From Collodictyon triciliatum (taxonomy: Eukaryota > CRuMs): DNA of 24,013 nucleotides. The stretch spans positions 1 to 24,013 of the forward strand of contig JBHJMP010001103.1 in the NCBI GenBank assembly GCA_043381765.1, read 5' to 3'. This document shows positions 1 through 9,756 of the stretch, one piece after another. The position numbers and the translations under genes are program-made. Position 1 is the stretch's first letter, and every line of letters starts with the position of its first letter. The notes under the pieces were generated by a model. That model saw only the letters and a program-made list of their open reading frames with translations. It ran no database searches and was not told the DNA's origin.

Positions 1-1
1 T

Positions 2-3000
2 GAAAACTACGAAAAGGCGAAATCAATCCTTGAAAAATCGCTGGGAGCTAAGCATGCATCTGTTGCCTCGACAATCCAGTTTATTGCAAACGTTCATCTT
101 GCCAGTGGAAAGTTTGGATTTCTAAATTTTAGATATTTTCATAAAACAATAATAATTTTCTTATGCTTTTCAATTTTTTGCAAAATATATTTGGCTTCAT
201 ATCTCACATTTGTATGGACTCTATTTGGGGTTAAAATTATATACAATACAATTATTTTAACTAATAAATATCAAATTACTTTTACCTTATGTAGGAAAAC
301 TGAGGCCTTATCGTCATTAAAGCAATCGTTGGATATTTTCATGTCTGCCCTGGGTGAAAATCATCCGAATGTTGTGGCCTGCTATGAAATGATTGGAGAC
401 ATCAGCCATAATTTGAAGGAGTCTCTCTTTTTATTAATTATTACATATTTAATTGAAAAGAATAATTTATTTACTCTTATTATCTTAGCTTTAAGGGTGC
501 TCTGGAGGCGTATATAAAGACGCTGGATATTCGCGTGAGAACACTAGGCGAAAGACATGCTGACTATGCAACTTCCCTGGAGAATGTTGGCCGAACAAAT
601 TTTGAGCTTAAAAGGTTGATTTTTCTATTATTTTAAAATTTTAAATATTTTATTAATAGCAGTAAAAAACAATAAATATTGAATAATCAATAATGTGCAT
701 GCATTTAGATTGGACCAAGTAGTTGAATACTTCCAGAAGGCAGATGCTATCAGAAAGGAGACACACACAATCATATCACTGAAAGATGGTTCACAATGTA
801 CAAGGATTGCGGAACTTATGAAGGATAAGAAAGAGCATGAAGCCGCCATTCAGCTTTACAAAACACTGATTAATCTATTCAGCAAGCTTTACTCCATGGA
901 TTATCTTGGAATATGGAACAGCTGCGAAGAAATCGACAAGATTTACAAGGAACTGAAGCAGCATAACGAAGCTATGGCATTATGGGCTGATATGAGAGTC
1001 AGATTCGCTGATAAACTCGGATGGATTCACCCCAGAACATTTAACTCATGCGAATACTTGTCCTTCCATTCAAATGGAATCGGAATCAACAAAGAGCCCG
1101 TGGAGTTTACAAGAGTCAAGGAATTCATCAGTGAAACTCTTGATGATGCAAAACTAGATGAGGAATGGAATCGTGAGCAAATCATTGCGTCATTATTCAG
1201 AATTGTCTACATGTCAAAGACTGATGAGAGCAAATCAAAGGCTGCATCTGATGCCATCACAGTTTTGAATTTCATGAACGTTTCGTTTGGTGGAATGGAT
1301 TTATCAAACATCAAAATTCAGCATGCAAATCTCAGTAACTCAATTCTTGATGGTGCAAACTTCACTGGTGCTAACTTGGATGGTGTTGATTTCACGAATT
1401 CGATGCTTGGTGATTGTGTTTTTGATAATGCAAACATGAATAATGTGAAATTCGGAATTCCTCATGATAAATTGGAAGGTCATACGAATGTTGTCAGGAG
1501 TGTTTGCAGTATTCAAGGGCCGAATGGTGAAAACTGGCTGGTTTCTGGAGGTGGTGATGAAACAATACGTATTTGGGATGTAGCCACAGGAAACCAAATC
1601 AAAACATTAGAAGGTCATACAGATACTGTCAGGAGTATTTGCAGTATTCAAAGACTGAATGGTGAAAAGTGGCTGGTTTCTGGAAGTTATGATGAAACAA
1701 TACGTATTTGGGATGTAGCCACAGGAAACCAAATCAAAATACTAGAAGGACATACAAGTTCTGTCTTTAGTGTTTGCAGTATTCAAGGACCGAATGGTGA
1801 AAATTGGCTGGTTTCTGGAAGTCAGGATAAAACAATACGTATTTGGGATGTAGTCTCAGGAAATCTAATCAAAAAATTAGAAGGACATACAGGCTGGGTC
1901 ATAAGTGTTTGCAGCATTCAAGGATCGAATGGTGAAAATTGGCTGGTTTCTGGAAGTGAAGATAAAACAATACGTATTTGGGATGTAGCCACAGGAAACC
2001 AAATCAAAATACTAGAAGGACATACAGATAAAGTCAGGAGTGTTTGCGCTATTCAAGGGCCGAATGATGAGAAGTGGCTGGCTTCTGGAAGTTATGATGA
2101 AACAATACGTGTTTGGGATGTAGCCACAGGAAACCAAATCAAAACATTAGAAGGACATAAAAGCGATGTCAGGAGTGTGTGCAGTATTCAAGGACCGAAT
2201 GGTGAAAAGTGGCTGGCTTCTGGAAGTCAAGATAAAACAATACGTATTTGGGATGTAGCCACAGGAAGCCAAATCAAAATATTAGAAGGCCATACAGATT
2301 ATGTTATTAGTGTTTGCAGTATTCAAGGACCGAATGGTGAAAAGAGTTTGGCTTCTGGAAGCGATGATAAAACAATACGCATTTGGGATTTAAGCACGGG
2401 AAACCAAATCAAAACATTAGAAGGTCATACAAGTGCTGTCACGAGTGTTTGCAGTATTCAAGGACCAAATGGTGAAAAGTGGCTGGCTTCTGGAAGTGTG
2501 GATAAAACAATTCGTATTTGGGATGTAGCCACAGGAAACCAAATCAAAATACTAGAAGGACATACAAGTTATGTCAATAGTGTTTGCAGTCTTCAAGGAC
2601 CGAATGGTGAAAATTGGTTGGCTTCTGGAAGTCTTGATCAAACTATACGTATTTGGGATGTAGCCTCAGGAAACCAAATCAAAACATTAAAAGGAAATCG
2701 AAGTTCGGTCAATAGTGTTTGCAGCATTCAAGGACTGAATGGAGAACAATGGCTGGCTTCTGGAAGTCAAGATAGAACAATACGTGTTTGGGATGTAGTC
2801 ACAGGAAACCAAATCAAAAAATTGGAAAGTCATACACATTCGGTCTATAGTGTTTGCAGCATTCAAGGACCGAATGGTGAAAAGTGGCTGGCTTCTGGAA
2901 GTATGGATAAAACAATACGTATTTGGGATATAGCCACAGGAAACCAAATCAAAACATTAGAAGGTCATACAAATTATGTCATGAGTGTGTGCAGTATTCA

Positions 3001-3490
3001 AGGGCCGAATGGTGAAAAGTGGCTGGCTTCTGGAAGTGAAGATAGAACAATACGTATTTGGGATGTAGACACAGGAAACCAAACACACAGTCTGCAAAAA
3101 CTAGAAGTGACCTACACCCAAGGAAAATACCTTGTCAAGAAAGAAAAGCCAGACGAAGTCATCGCAGTATTCAACAGAACAAGCGATGCGATGAACATGA
3201 TTGACACCAACAGAATCCAAGATGCAAAGACAGTCCAGATTATCGGCCCAAGAAAGCTGCAAGGTGGATGTATCCAAATCAGAAATGTCACGGCATTGAG
3301 TCGATTCAACAAAACCCTCTTACTTTCAATCGGTGCTGCTTCCTTTGATGCGGACTTTGCTGCGTATTGTGAGCAGGGTAAGTTTACCAAGTTCCAGGCT
3401 CAAATTGTGGCTGAGTGCTATGAGAATGGATGGGGCGTTGAAAAGGACACGGAGAAAGCAGCTGAATGGAGACAAAAAGCCGCAGCTTAA
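2..3490 (+). CDS. TPR - pentapeptide - WD40 - Sel1 repeat protein, 3' part of gene (5' end outside window)
   Basis: Four exons join cleanly: 2-111, 295-420, 489-614 and 709-3490, all with GT...AG introns in phase 2, giving 1047 codons with no stop before TAA 3488-3490. Residues 1-120 are kinesin-light-chain-type TPRs (for example LGENHPNV, LGERHADY). A helical TPR-like linker follows to about residue 250. Residues ~309-372 are pentapeptide repeats (DGANFTGANLDGVDF). Residues 375-914 are twelve WD40 repeats of 45 residues each, and the last ~30 residues contain a Sel1-like motif (YENGWGVEKDTEKAAEW). All these modules mediate protein binding and no catalytic motif is visible. An enzymatic or NTPase domain could lie upstream, since STAND/NLR-type proteins often carry TPR or WD40 sensor arrays; that is inference. 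The true start is not in the window; an in-frame GTG at 695 lies inside the last intron and is not a real start. Confidence 0.85.
1469..3088 (+). repeat. Twelve in-register 135-bp repeats encoding WD40 blades
   Basis: Each 135-bp unit codes 45 residues of the pattern K-x-L-E-G-H-T ... S-V-C-S-I-Q-G-P-N-G-E ... W-L-(A/V)-S-G-S-x-D-x-T-I-R-I-W-D. GH and WD landmarks are present in nearly every unit; unit 10 has GN-R instead of GHT and unit 11 has SHT. Nucleotide identity between units is very high, so the array looks recently expanded or homogenised. Twelve blades do not make whole seven-bladed propellers; two six-bladed rings or 7+5 are possible. Confidence 0.9.
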
Positions 3491-3494
3491 CAAG

Positions 3495-3550
3495 GTAAGT
3501 AGTAAAATAAATGCATATTAATATATATTCGTTAATTATAATCATTTTAG
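3495..3550 (+). other. Probable intron in the 3' UTR of the WD40 gene
   Basis: Four bases after the stop codon stands a perfect donor (AAG|GTAAGT). It is followed 56 nt later by ATTTTAG, the same acceptor style as the coding introns of this gene. No RNA evidence is available. Confidence 0.45.
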
Positions 3551-3682
3551 ATGCAGAGATTCTCTCGGTTTTTTTCAAGCAGACCTCCGCTTTTTTCCCA
3601 GAAGGACGCTCCATGAAATCAGAATAAAACCATAAAAAATTGAAAGCAAAGCTGATCGATCTCTGTTGCAACCATTGTATTT

Positions 3683-3925
3683 CTATTCCTTTCCTTTTTC
3701 TTCTTTTTCTTTTCTTTTTTTTCTTCTTTTTCCTTTTCTTTCTTTTCTTCTTTTTCCTTTTTCTTTCTTTTCTTTTCTTCTTTTTCCTTTTCTTTCTTTC
3801 TTTTCTTCTTTTCTTCTTTTTCTTTCTTTTCTTTTTTTCTTCTTTTTCCTTTTTCTTTCTTTTCTTCTTTTTCCTTTTTCTTCCTTTTCTTTTCTTTTTC
3901 CTTTTTCTTTCTTTTCTTCTTTTCT
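3683..3925 (+). repeat. Polypyrimidine microsatellite (TTTTC/TTTTTCC mixture)
   Basis: Almost pure T and C on the + strand with interrupted TTTCTTTTC, TTTTTCC and TTCTTTTTCC units. It starts about 190 bp after the WD40 stop codon. Phe/Leu/Ser-rich and Lys/Glu-rich open frames on the two strands are artefacts of the composition. Confidence 0.9.
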
Positions 3926-3941
3926 AATACATGCAGTACGT

Positions 3942-4028
3942 AGCCCCGCCGGCCGGCATTAGTAAATTGGGATGAACCTGGGATGAACCGTTCATCTCGC
4001 TCCAAATTTTTGACCGGCCGGCAGGGCT
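3942..4028. repeat. GC-rich foldback (inverted repeat) in AT-rich DNA
   Basis: AGCCCCGCCGGCCGGC (3942-3957) pairs with the reverse complement of 4012-4028 over about 15 of 17 positions. Inside it are two tandem GGGATGAAC words and an opposed GTTCATC, so the loop can pair partly too. Origin unknown: MITE-like hairpin or structured untranslated DNA. Confidence 0.6.
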
Positions 4029-4379
4029 TTGTTCATCCTAAGCATTTTTTTAATATATTCAAAGAATAAGCAGTCAAATTAATATTGCCATATTGATATT
4101 TTCTTTCTTATTTCAGATGAACCTGGTTTTCAATGGTGCGACTGCAGCGACATCTTGACTGCAACATTCTCTGGAGGTTTTCCGTGTATTTACATTATGT
4201 TTGTTATGTATTTATTGGTTTGTTTCTTTTTTTGTTCTTTTTGCAATATTTTATCTCTATTTTTCAATCATAAAGCACAAATTCGTTTCTTTTATTGTGT
4301 TCATTTGCTATCTTATTTTTCTTTTTGTACTTGCTCACACGGCCCGCTGCTGATAATCAATCAAGATTTCCGTGCCTGA
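4029..4379. other. AT-rich spacer without a supported gene
   Basis: It holds an acceptor-like TTTCAG followed at 4117 by GATGAACCTGG, a word also found inside the foldback at 3971. The 74-codon frame at 4155-4379 is Phe/Cys/Leu-rich low-complexity translation and is not convincing. Confidence 0.5.
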
Positions 4380-5903
4380 TGGAAAACACGAGCGGAGACG
4401 GAGAGATCAGCGCAAGTTGCAGACAGTTCTTCTGGCTCCAAAGCTGGTGAGGAAAAACCACAAGTTGCACGTAATTCTAGGAAGACCTGTACAAGGAAGC
4501 CACCTGCAAGTCTGTCTGAGCGGACAGTATTTTTGCACGGGGTGAAGCAAGTCGTTTACAACAAGAACAAGGCCTGCAGGCTCACAGATGCGCACGCCTC
4601 CTTCTTGAAAGCGAACAAACTTTGGGAAGAGTCCATCCAATTGCGCTTACCAGACAGCGGAGGCCTTTGCCTGATCGCCTTCTGCACTGCAGAAAACGCC
4701 CGAAAGCTTCTGGAGCTGAAGCTTGTAAGTTTGATCCAGATTATGATCAGTTTCAGCAGAAGTTAACCAACAGAGACCTCGATGGTGCTCTACCAACTAC
4801 CGCTGGACGCGTGGCCGCAACTCCTTCGCGAGGAGCTGAAGCCGTTCAGACCGACACACGTGGTGATCAAATAGGGCAAACGCTTCTTCAAAGACACGAC
4901 CGTGATGAAGCTTCTATGTCATAAGAACCAGCTCCCTGCAAATTTTACAGTCATGGGTAAGAATTATCGAAAGCACATCCTCAAAGAGCGTCCTCCAGCC
5001 ACAAACAATGGTCGACAAGTAAAAACCCCTGCAAAAGAATACACCCGCCAAGCAGACAAGCAGCAACGGGGTCAAGGAAGCCAAGGCCAGGAAACATTAG
5101 AGTCCACAAGAATCACAGCAGATACGTGCATACAGCGACAGCGACGATGACATGAAAGGAAATCCCGGTTCCTTTTCAGAATCCTCGCATTCGAGACCTT
5201 CACCGCCAACACTGGAAAAGTTCACACATCGCAAGACCCAAGAGCAGCGCATCTCCAAACCCCAAAGGAAATCCCCCTTAAACTACACATTCAGACTGAC
5301 GTGAATCTGGCTAACATAGGAGGCATCAAGGCAGTCTTCGTTACATATCCCAAAGGATAATCCATAGCGAAGCCAACAGAAGAACCAGTGCCCACAAAAG
5401 TTAGTCCGTTTACCCTGCCCCAGCCCGTGTCACCGAGAACCAAGGAGCAAGAGCAAACACCACAAGTCGTATCCAACCTGGAAACTTCACATACTAAAGA
5501 CAGTCCAAGCAAACAGGAGCGTATGTTATTTTTTTTTCCTTTATTCGATTCAAAGTGTATCGAGGCTTTTCCGTACAAAGGGGCGAGATGGGAGCGCATG
5601 GGAGAGAGCAAACGCGGGTAGGGGAAGACACTACCGTGGAGAGGGTAGCACTGGAAAGAAGTCAGTGATAGCGAGGAGCGTATGTTATTAAAACCACAAA
5701 CATATAACTATACTCCGATTAAGCAGAGTCCACTGTCGGCTACACATGGCCCCGAAACCAGGGGACGGTCAAGTGCCATTTGCATGGATACCAGACAAAC
5801 AATGATGTATCCCTTTTCTTCTGAATCGCCCAGCAAGAAACGCAATCAAAGTGACCCGTTGTCCCCTCAAAAGACTCATGCAGCGGAATCAAATAGGATA
5901 TAA
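4380..5903 (+). pseudogene. Decayed long reading frame, possibly retroelement ORF1-like (RRM-like N-terminal part)
   Basis: A single frame stays protein-like from 4380 to 5903 but is broken by stops at 4764 (TAA), 4872 (TAG), 5148 (TGA) and 5358 (TAA), and by a retroposed insert at 5531-5689. The first part has an RRM-like pattern: hydrophobic strand RTVFLHGV, then GGLCLIAFCTAENARKLLEL like an RNP1 strand plus helix. Later parts contain LPANFTVMGKNYRKHIL and a Ser/Pro/Thr/Gln-rich tail. A strong donor-like GTAAGT at 4726 could allow a short intron that removes the first stop, but not the others. All three stop codons occur, so a reassigned code does not rescue it. The family assignment is a guess from shape only. 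The GC content is higher than in the surroundings. Confidence 0.4.
5531..5673 (-). mobile_element. Short retroposed insert, minus orientation, with 16-bp target-site duplication
   Basis: AGGAGCGTATGTTATT occurs at 5515-5530 and again at 5674-5689. Between them lies a 143-bp insert beginning with a T-run on the + strand. Read on the minus strand it ends ...GAATCGAATAAAGGAAAAAAAA, with an AATAAA signal just before the A-tail. Removing the insert and one duplicate (159 bp) restores continuity of the reading frame around it. The same 3' end occurs at 19169-19211. This is the signature of a 5'-truncated LINE, a SINE or a processed retrocopy; no tRNA-like head was found. Confidence 0.8.
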
Positions 5904-6097
5904 AACTTGTCTGAGATAGACGGTTGAATGGACTCGTCAGTATCGATTTGAGAAGTAACAGCCATGTGTGGACTTTCATCGACCCGACAGCCTTCATTTG
6001 TTTGTCTATCAGTCTTGAATATAACTAGAAGTCGCGTTGGAGCTCTATCAACTCGGGTAGAATAGTCTGCGTGTGGGAACACCTTCTCTCCTTTATT

Positions 6098-6239
6098 TTT
6101 TTTCACTTTTTTCACTTTTTCAATTTTCACTTTTTCACTTTTTCATTTTTTCACTTTTTCACTTTTTCACTTTTTCACTTTTTCACTTTTTCACTTTTTC
6201 ACTTTTTCACTTTTTCATTTTTTCACTTTTTCACTTTTA
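6098..6239 (+). repeat. Tandem octanucleotide CACTTTTT array
   Basis: The unit TTTTTCAC is repeated with a few ATT variants. It runs directly into the next pyrimidine array. Confidence 0.9.
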
Positions 6240-6581
6240 TTTATTTCTTATTTCTTTTTTTCCTTTTTTCCTTTTTTTCTTTTTTCTTTTTTTCTTTTTT
6301 TCTTTTTTTCTTTTTTTCTTTTTTTCTTTTTTTCTTTTTTTCTTTTTTTCTTTTTTTCTTCTTTCTTTTTTTCTTTTTTTCTTTTTTTCTTCTTTCTTTT
6401 TTCTTTTTTTCTTTTTTTCTTTCTTTTTTTCTTTTTTTCTTTTTTCTTCTTTCTTTTTTTCTTTTTTTTCTTTTTTTCTTTTTTTCTTTTTTTCTTTTTT
6501 TCTTTTTTTCTTTTTTTCTTCTTTCTTTTTTTCTTTTTTTCTTTTTTTCTTCTTTCTTTTTTCTTTTTTTCTTTTTTTCTT
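6240..6581 (+). repeat. Polypyrimidine array, mainly CTTTTTTT octamers
   Basis: Repeated CTTTTTTT with occasional CTTCTTTC interruptions, ending at an assembly gap. Confidence 0.9.
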
Positions 6582-6730
6582 NNNNNNNNNNNNNNNNNNN
6601 NNNNNNNNNNNNNNNNNNNNNNNNNNNNNNNNNNNNNNNNNNNNNNNNNNNNNNNNNNNNNNNNNNNNNNNNNNNNNNNNNNNNNNNNNNNNNNNNNNNN
6701 NNNNNNNNNNNNNNNNNNNNNNNNNNNNNN
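6582..6730. other. Assembly gap (N)
   Basis: 149 N residues inside the pyrimidine array. The assembly collapsed in simple-sequence DNA, so the true length is unknown. Confidence 0.99.
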
Positions 6731-6832
6731 TTTTCTTTTTCTTTTTCTTTTTCTTTTTCTTTTTCTTTTTCTTTTTCTTTTTCTTTTTCTTTTTCTTTTT
6801 CTTTTTCTTTTTCTTTTTCTTTTTCTTTTTCC
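6731..6832 (+). repeat. (TTTTTC)n hexanucleotide array
   Basis: Near-perfect TTTTTC units on the right side of the gap. The unit length differs from the left side (6 versus 8 bp), so the gap hides a transition between two arrays. Confidence 0.9.
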
Positions 6833-8273
6833 TTTTAGTTCTTCCAGTCAAAACATAAAAACTCCAACCACACAATCCGGGGGTTTGCATTCCATCGTCC
6901 ACGGTCCATTTTTGTTCCAGAGACAAAGGCGGTTTCCTCGGCTTTGTTTTCACTGAATAAACTGTTGAAATGAAAACTGTTTTCTCTTCCTTCGTGCTTT
7001 ACACCCACTCGACAAGTCCAGCCACACAAATCTGGGCCTGATAGAGATGGACAATACTGAAGCCAAGCAAGCAAACCACTGCACAGAACCCGCAGCAAGA
7101 TTTTCCTCTGCGACAGACTTTGAGCGACTCTGCAGCACTTTCCACCACACTGGTGTTCTTTGCACGTTTTGTGGATGCAACACAGTCTCCGACTCTGTCT
7201 CGACACTCACGCTCAGACTCGAAGACCTTTGCTGCGTCCCTGACTGGCTCGTGGCCGTCCATCATCTCTGCGATTCTATGCGAGGTGACGGTGAACTGGT
7301 GATCGATAATGACTCACTCCTTGCAAAACCGACTTATTGTCGCGCCTTTTCTGGTGGTGCCTTCGCGCTCGGTCTTTTTTCTCGCTAGCCTCCGTCTTTT
7401 GATCTGTAGGGTCTGCACGTTCCGATGAGATTGTGAAGGCTGCAGTCGATGTTGTTCGTAGCAGTGAAGAGAGCCGCTCTTTGGTGCTTCACGCGACTGG
7501 TATTTTGAAGAGGGTGTTTCTGGACGATGACATCCGGCCAGCCGTGGAGGACGCATCTTTGGTGGAGTCAGAGACTCTTTTGTTGGGAAAAAAGTCTGTT
7601 TGTTGAGCTCTTTGCAGTGGTTATCAAGGCCAGTGCTCGAAATGAGGTGATTGTTGGTTTTTGTCTCTTTTGGTTTGATACATTACAACTAATTTCATGT
7701 TGTCCTCTCTTCTTGATCTCGTTCTTTAAAATCCCTATAGAGTGGAAGACAAAAGGCAGATTTTGAGCATGTTTTTAACATAGGCTTTCGCTTCCGGACA
7801 GAGCTGCAGCCGCATTTTTGGGTCAAATACCAGATGGGAGTGCTGCTTTCTGTCGGGTAGAATCCAACTGTTTTTTTTTTTTTTGACTTTATCTTATGAA
7901 AAATAAACTTCTCTGTTTTCTCAAATGAATAGTCATTTATAATCGTTTGAATCGTGCTCAAATAACCAAAAAGAAAAGGTTGTATATTCCACGAGTTGTC
8001 CGCTCGGTTCTAGTTGCCGTACAATTGATGCACTGAAGGTTTATCGACTGCAGCATAAAGTTTGCCTGTGGTATCCTGTCTCGATTGATCCGAGTGGGAC
8101 ACACATGTTCTGATTCCCTCCAAAATTAATTTTTTTTTGAATTTCTTACCACCCATTCCTTCTTTATCTTAAAATATGAAAAGCTTAAATACCATGTCAT
8201 ATGTCATCGTATTATTTAGTGATAACTCTAAGGGATATTACCATCTTTAGACCATATCGGCAATTAGCTACAG
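6833..8273 (+). other. Region with scattered protein-like fragments, no intact gene
   Basis: GC content rises and short open frames look protein-like but cannot be joined with confidence. The best is about 7412-7605: an Ala/Val/Leu-rich helical stretch containing DEIVKAAVDVVRSSEESRSL and LKRVFLDDDIRPAVEDASLV, resembling an ARM/HEAT helix pair. It needs a one-base frame change near the A-run at 7591-7596 to continue into KSLFVELFAVVIKASARNE, followed by a possible donor. Weaker fragments lie at about 7784-7872 and 7978-8110. These may be remnants or badly sequenced 5' exons of the TELO2-like gene downstream, or a separate gene. T-runs occur at 7870 and 8131. Confidence 0.3.
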
Positions 8274-8900
8274 GTCTATTTGAGATTAGATATTTTGAAT
8301 AATCAGCCTATTGTCCACTCCATAATGCAAGGATTCTCTATTGCTGGGATTGCAAACTTTGTCCATGCAGTTATATCAAGATTTCAAAAACCATCCAGTA
8401 AAACTGAAATTCACTTCATCCTGCTTATCATAATACTCACCAAAACTCTTGATTTCTGTCCATCAATTTTTGTTTGTGTTGATTTCAAGAAAAATACTGT
8501 TGGTAATTCTTGATATCTGAAACTGATCCACTTAATATTTTTTTAACATATAACCATTAGTTGCATCCAACATATTACAAAGTCCGTTGTTGGTACCGAA
8601 AGAAAACACTTTGAAAACCAGCCAGGATTCCATAAAGAGGTGTTTGACAAATCATTTTCTTTTAAAAAAGCCGAGGCCCATGTTTTTCTTTTCTGGAAAC
8701 GCTGATTGAGCTGTTGGGTTTTCATCATGAGGAAGGTAACTCTCTAGGGAGAATATTCAATCGCATGAATGAAATTTGTATGATTGAGATAAACCATTCC
8801 CGAACCAAGAATTTTACAATAATTTACAATTCAGTTTCATCTGTACTGCCACAAAGCTCTTACCTTTTGTGTGCTCTTGTGGATATACTGGATGTCTGGG
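8274..8900 (+). CDS. Candidate 5' exons of TELO2-like gene (HEAT-repeat region)
   Basis: After an acceptor (GCTACAG|GTC) a frame opens at 8274 with HSIMQGFSIAGIANFVHAVI, resembling the Tel2 segment around 'glP.riaN'; a phase-1 donor is possible at 8398. An acceptor at 8560 would continue in phase as IASNILQSPLLVPKEN. A further frame at 8714-8900 contains LGRIFNRMNEI and ends LLCALVDILDVWG before GGG|GTTGAT. In Tel2 proteins a 'lL.vWs' motif of this kind lies just before the HEAT pair that reads 'LL.Gvq.hL', and that motif does occur on the far side of the Helitrons. Order and spacing therefore fit Tel2, but identity per exon is low and some junction phases do not match. The call rests on motif order, not on a database search. 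Confidence 0.4.
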
Positions 8901-9003
8901 GTTGATAGCATGTTTGTGAAACAAGTAACGCTCGGGCTTCAAATATATAGTATTGATTTGGACAGTTAGTTTGTTTGTGGGTTTATTTTGTTTGTGGGTT
9001 TGT

Positions 9004-9535
9004 ACGAAGCAAATTTCTCATGAGAACAATCTATTCTATACCTCACAATGCGAATAAATGTGATGATCACAATGAGAGAGACAGAGTTGAGAAGAACAGA
9101 AAAAAAAACACAATGAATATGAAAAAGTGTTCTTTGCAGAGAAATGATAAACACAGAGAGTGAGAGAGAGAGAGAGAGAAGAAAGGACATATTCTATAGA
9201 AAATGATATCATTTAACTGACGTTCTTTCCTTCTCTCAACCCACACATTCTGAAGCTGGAAAAAGAAAAACACGCAAGCGATCAGATAGAGGGATCTCGG
9301 GAAGGAAGAGACCGACGCAACAGCCCTGCACCAATGAACGCCCACTGGTCGTACGCAAACCGGGGAAGGCCGACGCAACCAATGCAGAGAGCCAAAAGGT
9401 TACTTGACTATATCCCTTTACTACACAGGTTATATACCGAGTCACACTGACGATCAAGATGCCAGTTGCCACCGACTCGTGAGCCAACAAACAATAATAA
9501 GACAGACTGAGCTCTTTGAAATGAATATAATAAGA
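9004..9535 (+). repeat. 5' homologous block shared by both Helitron copies
   Basis: 9004-9535 aligns with about 10423-10860. Shared words include TTCTATACCTCACAATG, ACAATGAATATGAAAAAGTG, AACTGACGTTCTTT, CAATGCAGAGAGCCAAAAGG and GACGATCAAGA. A (GA)n run at 9158-9182 and about 90 extra bases occur only in copy 1. No conserved reading frame is visible in either copy. Confidence 0.8.
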
Positions 9536-9566
<31 letters not shown>

Positions 9567-9590
9567 GAGTTATAGTAATAATAATAATAT

Positions 9591-9670
<80 letters not shown>
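9536..9670 (+). repeat. (AAT)n and (AAAT)n microsatellites inside Helitron copy 1
   Basis: ATA/AAT trinucleotides at about 9536-9590 are followed by nearly 80 bp of perfect TAAA/AAAT repeats. Copy 2 has only short AATAAT runs here, so the array grew after the copies separated. Confidence 0.9.
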
Positions 9671-9671
<1 letters not shown>

Positions 9672-9756
9672 ACAATAGAGAAATTAAGAAGACGGAGCGA
9701 GCTTTTTCAAACAAATAACAGTAATAATAGAGACGAATAAAATAAGACGGAGCGAG

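Noticed and set aside
191-517. 108-codon frame on the + strand
   Set aside because: It runs through an intron, an exon and a second intron of the TPR gene; only the middle part (295-420) is coding and that is covered by the gene entry.
1340-2947. Minus-strand frames (85 and 86 codons) antisense to the WD40 repeats
   Set aside because: They repeat with the 135-bp unit and are mirror images of the WD40 coding repeats.
3619-4005. Lys/Glu-rich and Phe/Leu-rich frames over 3640-4005
   Set aside because: Composition artefact of the pyrimidine repeat.
4380-5903. Alternative genetic code to rescue the broken frame
   Set aside because: TAA, TAG and TGA all interrupt it, and the long WD40 exon and other genes use standard stops.
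6071-6953. Long Phe/Ser and Lys frames of 238-261 codons
   Set aside because: Simple-sequence arrays plus N residues; no gene.
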